From assembly GCA_015852425.1 (NCBI GenBank), contig JAAAIG010001006.1:1-12869 (forward strand): 12,869 nucleotides of DNA, written 5' to 3'. A program made the position numbers and the translations under genes. The DNA comes from Gryganskiella cystojenkinii. Lineage: Eukaryota; Mortierellomycota; Mortierellomycetes; Mortierellales; Mortierellaceae. Under the pieces are notes generated by a model, which was not told the origin of the DNA, did no database searches, and worked only from the letters and a program-made list of their open reading frames with translations. Positions 7,241 to 12,869 of the stretch are shown piece after piece. Position 1 is the first letter of the stretch; every line of letters starts with the position of its first letter.

Positions 7241-9400
7241 TTGTGGACATCCCACTATTTCAGACGGCTGTCCGCACCAAGGCGACTCTACCTGGAGTGG
7301 AAAAGCGAGTATTTCGTGGAGAGTAGGAGCTTGCTCGCAAGAAAATATATGTCCTATAGGTTGCGATAGTGCGTACAAGGAGTCGCCATAGGTACAAGAC
7401 AAATGAGCTTGACGGCCATGATTTTTTTTAAAAAAAGACTATTGTGGAGGTGAGATCTCTTGTCGCCATGGGCATACTGTAGAGTCTGTCGTACAGGGAA
7501 ACTACAATGGTAGTTTTGTCTTTAGATTATTTTGGACTTTTTGCCTGCAATAGAAAAGAAAATAGCTTAATGTGTAGACGAGAGTGGCAGTGTGAGCCTA
7601 GCTGTCTTTCTTTTTTTTTTTCTCTCTCATTCAAAGAGCCACAAAAACGAAGTGGACTAACTCAAAAATCTTGAAGGCGAATTGCTCTCAAGAGTACTAA
7701 TGGAATAAGGAAAAAACACGAGATGGGTAAGGTGCTGCATACAGTAGAGTCGTTCAAAGGGTAAAGTGAGCTGCCTCCGCCTTGTAGGGCTTTTTGACGA
7801 AGTCAGACCCACACCACAAAAAGCAGGCGGATACTGTTCAAGTGGAAAGGCTGAGGGTAAGAGAACGAGTGGAGCTTTGAGAGTTTTTGTACAGGTTCTA
7901 TCAAGGGAAGATACAATACTCTATCTCTCTCTTGCCCTCTTTTCTGGGAGTTTGGAGAAAAGAAGAGTACAAGCGGCTCGTATGCAGGAACCCGAAAAGA
8001 ATCTCAGTAGCTGTCTGAAAGGGCTGGAATGCGAGTTCAGCGGAAGAGGAAGTTGAAGAAGAGGCTGAAGAAGAGACAAAGGACAGAAGAGAGATGAGTG
8101 TTTTGAGTGAAGAGGCATCAAGAAAGAAGAGAGAAGGGATAAAGCACACAAACTGCAGCTCACTCTCTTATCACTTACGCCCACTCGGTCCGTTGTGTCA
8201 AACACGATCGTTGCATTTTTACTATTTGAATAAATGTTAATGAAGTTTCGTGTGACACAAGAGGATCAAACCACTGAATTGACAAAAGGGCGGAAATAGA
8301 ACAAGCAGCAGTGCTTTGTCCGTCTCGTTGTGTCAACAATCATGCGAAGTGTTTGTGCCTGTCTGTGTGAACCACCTCTCTGGGCAAGGGAGTGAACTTG
8401 TTCGAGGAGAGGGGTCAGGGTCACGACAACAATGTAAAAGGCGGGAAAGAGGAGAACCCAATCAAAAATTCCAACCGTCAGCAATAAATCACAAATGAAA
8501 TACGATTTGTGCGTTTCTTTTTCAATCAAAAAAAGGTCCCTTTTTTTTATGGTTTCGCTCTTTTTTTTTTCTTTTTTTTTTCCTTGCACTCTCTTTCCCT
8601 TTGCCCCTCTTCATCTCGTTCATCTCCTTTCATCATTGCTTCTCTCTTCTTTTTTCATCTCTTTGTCCTCGTGCCTCATTCCTTTTTGCCAAAAAAACAA
8701 TCAGAAAAGAGTACCCTATTTTAAACTCATCCCTCTTCTCCACCTCGTCATCAGGCCACCTATTCTTTGTCAAGGTATAACAACCGTTTCTCATCCGAAC
8801 ACCTCTCTTCCAACTCGTCCAACTTCTTCCTCATGTTCAGCCTGAATGTGGGGACAACATTCATGGCAGGTTCGCCTCTCCATTCAACACCATTTCATCA
8901 TCAGCAACACACCTTGCCCCTCAGACAAAAGAGTGCATAATCAGGCGGATGTTGAATGCTTTTTATTCGACGGTGCGTGCACCCGTACCTTTCGTTTCAC
9001 ATTCATATATGTTAAAAGACGACATACCTCAGCTCAGGGACCAACCACACCTTTATGTTCCAGTGCCTCTCATCCTTGGAGGGTTCAATCATCCGCACAA
9101 ACACACACATCCTTTTTGATCATCAAGAACCTCTTCTGGGGTTCAATGTCATGAACAGGAGTCGATTTTTAATTCAGGACTATGGCCACGAAAGGGATAG
9201 GACAGAAGAAAAAAAAATGCCATACTCCACGCCGACCGCCCCCTTGAACTGCAGCGAGGCAAACGCACATCCATACTTAGTACGCACATACATATATCCC
9301 AGCTTCATGGGACTCGCATGTGTACCAAGTCCAACGCATTCCATATCATGGCCAACTGGACGAGTGACCAGACAAAAAGACAGGATCCCAGAGCAAAATA

Positions 9401-9780
9401 GCTTCGTTCGTTTATCTTTTGGACGAAGGATCCGCCGCCATGTTTATTTGATTTTGTTTTTCTCTCTTCTCCGTCCGTCCCCAGCCCAGCCCGGACCCAA
9501 ACCATCACAACCTTTCAAACCCTGTCTGATTCTAACACGCCTAAAATACCAATTTCCTTCTTTTTTCATTTTCCTTTTTTTTCATTTGAATAGACTTGAC
9601 TTACTAGTGTCTCGATAGTCTCCCCGCGTCCAAAAACAAACCCACAACAACCACAAAACAGGGAAAACAGAAACCCAAAACTCTGAACTGGGAACCCCCT
9701 AATCGCTCGCTCACTTTCAGTTTCTACCCTTCCTCGGTCTACTCTCTCTACCTCTCAGCAACAAACGAAACTCGTTCATT
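9401..9780 (+). promoter_or_regulatory. Promoter and A/C-rich leader of the membrane-sensor gene
   Basis: A T/C-rich block (about 9555-9595) is followed by an A/C-rich, G-poor stretch (about 9627-9690, with CAACAACCACAAAAC). The CAGCAACAAACGAAACTCG leader then runs to the ATG at 9781. I see no ATG between about 9600 and 9780, so scanning would reach the proposed start first. The pattern is typical of a strongly expressed fungal gene with an unstructured leader. Confidence 0.5.
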
Positions 9781-10936
9781 ATGCATCTGAAGACGACCTT
9801 GGCAGCTCTCTTGGCTCTGGCCATGACCTCGTCTGCTGCCCCCGGAATCCTGGGCGAACTTATCCCCCCCTTCCCCAATGTCGGGGAAACCTCCTCCTCC
9901 TCGTCTGTCATTCAACCAACCACTTCTTCCGGCATCGTCCCGCCTGTTACGAGCGCGTCCAGTAGTGCACCGCTCTCTTCCTCGATTATAACGACCACCT
10001 CCACTTCTGCCGTAGTCGCCCCCACGACACGTCCGCCGACCTCGATTTCCTCGATTTCCTCGTCCTCTTCCCAAACAACCACTGCACCAGCTTTAGCTAC
10101 ACCGTCGAATGGCGGCTCCACAGACAGCGGTGGCGCCAGTAAATTGGCGACTGCTGGTATTGTCGTCGCCTCTGTCGTCGTTGCGGCCGCCATCGGTATC
10201 TGGGTCTTTAGAAAGTGGAAGCTTTCGGTAAGGATTAAGCAAAACCTCCCTTTTTTTTCCAGCATGATTACGAACTTGAATATCCCGTGCGTCTGTTACT
10301 CTTACATCACTTTTTCAGCCCACAGGATCTGTGATTATCTAACAAAGAAATCCATATCTTTTGCCCGTTGTTACGCTCGGCAATTTTAATTATTATATTT
10401 AATAGCCATCGCGCGATTTCCAATCCAAGATCCGTGGAGACGATTACACGGATTACCCCCGTGGTTACGAGAACGACGATGTGCACTTGAGAAACATGGA
10501 ATCGCCCTCAGAACCTCCTTCGGTCATCAAATCACCCTATGCTGCCGCTGGTGCAGCCGCTGCAGTCGATGATCAATATTACGATGCTTCGTATGCCAAG
10601 GATCAATCTGGCGGCTATGGTGGACAACAATACAACGGTGGCGGTGGATATGGTCATGATGGCTATGCTCAAAGCGGAGCCGGATACGATCAACATTACG
10701 ATAACTCTTATGATCACCAGGGAGGTGGTTACGGTGGCGGCCATCATGATGGTTACGGCGGATCTCAAGTCGGAGGCGGTGGCTATGGCGACTATGCACA
10801 GTCTCAGGTCGGCGGCGGCGGTTATGCACCATCACAAGTCGGCGGTGGTGGTGCTGGATATGGTCAAGGAGGCTACGCACAGTCAAATGTCGGGGGTGGA
10901 TACCAGCATGGTTACGATGAATATGGACGTCGTTAG
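9781..10936 (+). CDS. Mid2/WSC-like single-pass membrane protein with Gly/Tyr-rich tail (2 exons)
   Basis: Exons 9781-10227 and 10406-10936, with a 178-nt phase-0 intron (GTAAGG to AATAG), give 325 residues. Residues 1-20 form a signal peptide (MHLKTTLAALLALAMTSSAA). Residues 21-121 are a Ser/Thr/Pro-rich ectodomain suited to O-mannosylation. The membrane helix is about 122-143, followed by the basic stop-transfer FRKWKLS and PSRDF, spanning the splice junction as in many fungal wall-sensor-like proteins. The cytoplasmic part begins acidic and Tyr-containing. Residues 217-325 are then low complexity with 43 Gly and 17 Tyr, including four SQVGGGG-type repeats. The architecture matches cell-wall integrity sensors of the Mid2/Wsc kind, though no WSC Cys-rich domain is present. 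A sensor role is inferred; it could also be a structural membrane mucin. Leader and -3 A support the start. Confidence 0.85.
10763..10903 (+). repeat. Degenerate repeats encoding SQVGGGGY in the cytoplasmic tail
   Basis: Four imperfect copies of Ser-(Gln/Asn)-Val-Gly(3-4)-Tyr/Ala start at residues 269, 282, 292 and 309 of the membrane protein. The DNA copies differ at synonymous positions, so they are not a recent slippage product. Confidence 0.85.
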
Positions 10937-11203
10937 AAAAAAAGATGTCAAGGAAAGAACTAGCATATTGTTTTTTTTTTTGTTTACATATTCTCTCTGT
11001 AGTTTTGCTTTTTTTTTTTATTACCCTCACTTACCCCCATGTGCTCCAACTCCTGTCACGACCCCTCGCTTTTATATATCCTGTCAATCTACTCGTTTCT
11101 CTCTTCCCTTTCTCCAACTACACTATTATCTACCTTATCTAAATATTTATATGCCCCAAAGTTTAATATGTGTCCTTCTTCCTTGCTCTGGAGTCACGTT
11201 TTT
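10937..11203 (+). other. 3' flank of the membrane-sensor gene
   Basis: This AT- and T-rich sequence contains T-runs near 10971-10981 and 11010-11019 and an AAATATTTATATG stretch near 11142-11153. It probably holds the 3' UTR and poly(A) region. No gene is supported. Confidence 0.45.
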
Positions 11204-12369
11204 CTACTGCTCAGACTCGCTTAGGCGAAGAGACTCAACTGTTTTGGCGGATTGACTCCTCCAGGACAAGACGGTGGCGATCGCGAAGGCGAAATCGAAC
11301 ATTTGAACCATCGTGGAAAGTACCTTGAGGTTACTTTGCATGAATTGAACCATGCCTGGTCGGTCCATGTTAGAGTCAACGATGCTCAGCGGCAAGACCT
11401 TGATCGTGTAACAACACCAATGGAAAAAACTTTACCAGGTCCTGAAACGACCATTCCGGTGCTTATCCAGGTCATCTGCGGTTACGAAAACTGGAGTGCG
11501 GATCAAGGATACGCAACAGCATTTAACAGAATTCGCACTCACATTCCAGAGTGGACCAGGATGAAGGGCAACTCGATCCACGGACAACTGAGTGTAGGAA
11601 TCGACATGAATCTCTGGGCGAGAACAAACAAGTACTTAATGTTTTATAGTTCATTAGGAGCACTTCAAACAACAGTTTACCCTTGTTCATGTCTGCACTC
11701 CAGGCGCTGCTCCAGCACCCTGATTGCCCGCACCGAATTCAACGGATCCCGCCAGATGGAAGCATATGAAACCTATCTTAGTCCTTCGAGTACAGCGTAT
11801 GGATCTTGCGATCAAAAGATTCGTAAGCCGAATACCTTGGCTAAGACAGCCAGTTTTCGAGAGAAGAGCGCGCTGCTGTTGTTCGAGCGAGAAACAGGGC
11901 CTGGACAGTTAGTGCTGGCATCTTTGATTGGCACCTTGAAGCTCTCGTCATTGGGACAGCCTCTTTCTATAGACGCCTAAAGGCAGCGCCGATGTTAAAT
12001 TCAGCGATAGTGAGTGCGATGCGACATTGCTGCTGGACCTTGGTCGCCAGTCCAGCATCGCCGTCAGAGTTGGCTGTTCGCCCTTGAAACTGCTGACGGC
12101 GGTCACGTCTTCATCAATCTCCTGGCTTGTTGATATCTCGACAATAGCCCCTGCCCACTTCCATAAAATTTCTCGGGTCGCGGCTGAAGAGTAGATTGCG
12201 TTCCAGGAATAGGAGATTCAGGTGGGAGTTGGACGCTGCAGACGTAGCCAGACTGAGAGGACTCGTTCTTAAAGAAATCGAGGATAGATAGTGTTCGGTG
12301 CGACGGAGGAGCGGTAGCCGACATGGGAGTGGAATCTGCTGTTGATGTCGACGTTGATTCGACTGCCAT
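11204..12369 (-). pseudogene. Fragmented coding traces, probable decayed gene
   Basis: The clearest piece is 12369-12103: ATG to TGA, 88 residues, Ser/Thr-rich start, then LSILDFF and EKFYGSGQGLLSRYQQAR. Right at its stop, another frame carries protein-like sequence (DEDVTAVSSFKGEQ) down to a stop at 11948, as if one base were missing near 12105. Further along are separate coding-like bits: SRKLAVLAKVFGLRIF followed by an in-frame stop, then WRDPLNSVRAIRVLEQRLEC. After these come PTLSCPWIELPFILVHSGM and a terminal stretch ending SESEQ at a TAG (11206-11204). The segment before HSGM faintly resembles the P-loop region of Crinkler-type NTPases common in such fungi, but the GKT part is not found, so this is weak. 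A 242-codon plus-strand frame (11252-11980) overlaps most of it. It could be a pseudogene, a multi-exon gene I cannot resolve, or a transferred repeat-family relic. Confidence 0.4.
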
Positions 12370-12869
12370 GACTAGGGGTGCCTTCGAAGAAGGCGAAAAG
12401 TCACCAAGGCGCAGTCTCCTATGTTTGAAGAAATAATATAAAGTGTCGGCCGAGAGAAAGACCAGCAATATGTGAGAGTGCAAAAGGGAAGGTCGTGGGA
12501 AAGGGAGAGCTTTGGATGTTTGATAGAATGAAAGAAGAAACGACATCGAAAACTTCACGCGTAGTCATCCCAGTCCAACATGTTCTCTTGTTGAACCTTG
12601 GACAATTGTTCTGCAACTGGACACTGACCTGGGGATGATTACTCTCCTTTGTTCCTGTTCGGATGCATCTTCCGTGGACACTATGGTCTCCTGCTGCAGA
12701 AAGGTTACTCGTAATATTCGATAAAATGATGTCTCTTTTCAAAAGAATCTTTCTTTTTATTTGCCAAGATCGCTAGGTTTCATCTACGTAGGCCTGCTCT
12801 CAGTCAGCCGTTTGTCAACAGCCGTGCAGGGCGCGCCACGAGCAGGCGGCAGGCCAATCGCGCCCCACC
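12370..12869. other. Right flank, ending in a GC-rich stretch
   Basis: Bases 12370-12780 hold the putative upstream region of the minus-strand relic and no other supported gene. From about 12785 the sequence becomes GC-rich with GGCGCGCC. A left arm at 12791-12799 (GGCCTGCTC) can pair with GAGCAGGC at 12840-12847 or with GCAGGCC at 12849-12855. This may be the edge of a repeat or mobile element that continues beyond the window; nothing in view proves it. Confidence 0.35.

Larger units (their letters stand above)
6822..9400. other. Long gene-poor intergenic region
   Basis: About 2.6 kb in which I find no convincing exon. The first 400 nt should include the HOS2 3' UTR. The rest consists of pyrimidine-rich blocks (around 6880-6960 and 8510-8700), a purine-rich block (about 8040-8140, with two adjacent 12-mers ending in TGAAGAAGAG at 8052-8075) and several A/T tracts. 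Reading frames of 60-190 codons here are biased by these tracts, lack recognisable motifs and overlap on both strands. I looked for tRNA T-loops (GGTTCRA contexts) and found none with a matching stem. A noncoding RNA or distal regulatory sequence for the membrane-protein gene downstream is possible. Confidence 0.5.

Noticed and set aside
6833..7402. 189-codon minus-strand frame rich in Arg, Lys, Glu
   Set aside because: Much of it is the reverse complement of pyrimidine repeats after HOS2. It has no ATG-linked domain and no splice logic.
7766..8056. 96-codon plus-strand frame in the gene-poor gap
   Set aside because: There is no leader, recognisable motif or conserved pattern, overlapping minus-strand frames of similar length exist, and it is within chance expectation for this region.
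8192..8338. Repeated TTGTGTCAA words (near 8194 and 8329, with a reverse copy near 8253)
   Set aside because: Only 9-10 bases are shared with irregular spacing, too little to support a repeat array or attachment site.
8266..8589. 107-codon minus-strand frame with a hydrophobic stretch
   Set aside because: It starts in a poly-purine tract produced by reversing T-runs, and the hydrophobic part lacks flanking domain context. No supporting start or splice features were found.
11252..11980. 242-codon plus-strand frame as a gene
   Set aside because: The first in-frame ATG is about 56 codons in, no family is recognisable, and it overlaps protein-like minus-strand pieces. Its length is unusual, so it is kept as an open question in the relic entry and not called as a CDS.

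Overview
This window looks like nuclear DNA of a filamentous fungus. The genes are split by short GT-AG introns (97-265 nt) with clear donors and TAG/CAG acceptors. Start codons follow pyrimidine-rich or A/C-rich leaders and carry a purine at -3. The protein families present include a fungal Spo7, a Hos2-type histone deacetylase and a Mid2/WSC-like wall sensor. An early-diverging lineage such as Mortierellomycota would fit the gene style, but that placement is inference and not demonstrated.

Layout, left to right: (1) the 3' end of an unrecognised Ser-rich, disordered protein (+, 1-447). (2) A two-exon class I SAM-dependent methyltransferase (-, 1953-823) carrying a striking 73-residue histidine-rich insertion. 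(3) A short gap with a possible tiny gene (+, 2296-2514). (4) A four-exon SPO7 homologue (-, 4183-2803) whose two membrane helices lie in two small internal exons. (5) A 694-nt divergent promoter holding two ATCACGTG E-boxes, one embedded in a perfect 10-bp inverted repeat. (6) A four-exon class I histone deacetylase of the HDAC3/Hos2 group (+, 4878-6821) with all catalytic residues. (7) About 2.5 kb without a convincing gene, mostly pyrimidine-rich. (8) A two-exon single-pass membrane protein (+, 9781-10936) with a signal peptide, a Ser/Thr/Pro-rich ectodomain, one membrane helix and a Gly/Tyr-rich repetitive cytoplasmic tail. (9) Decayed-looking coding traces, mainly on the minus strand (12369-11204). 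(10) A right edge that turns abruptly GC-rich.

The genes are independent eukaryotic units, not an operon. The one pair likely to share regulation is SPO7 and HOS2, which diverge from a common intergenic region. Spo7 activates the lipin phosphatase pathway at the nuclear/ER membrane, and Hos2 is the deacetylase of a Set3C/SMRT-like complex. A common E-box input is attractive but unproven. No complete novel multi-gene system is evident. The strongest candidates for novelty are the His-rich methyltransferase and the low-complexity tail of the membrane sensor.
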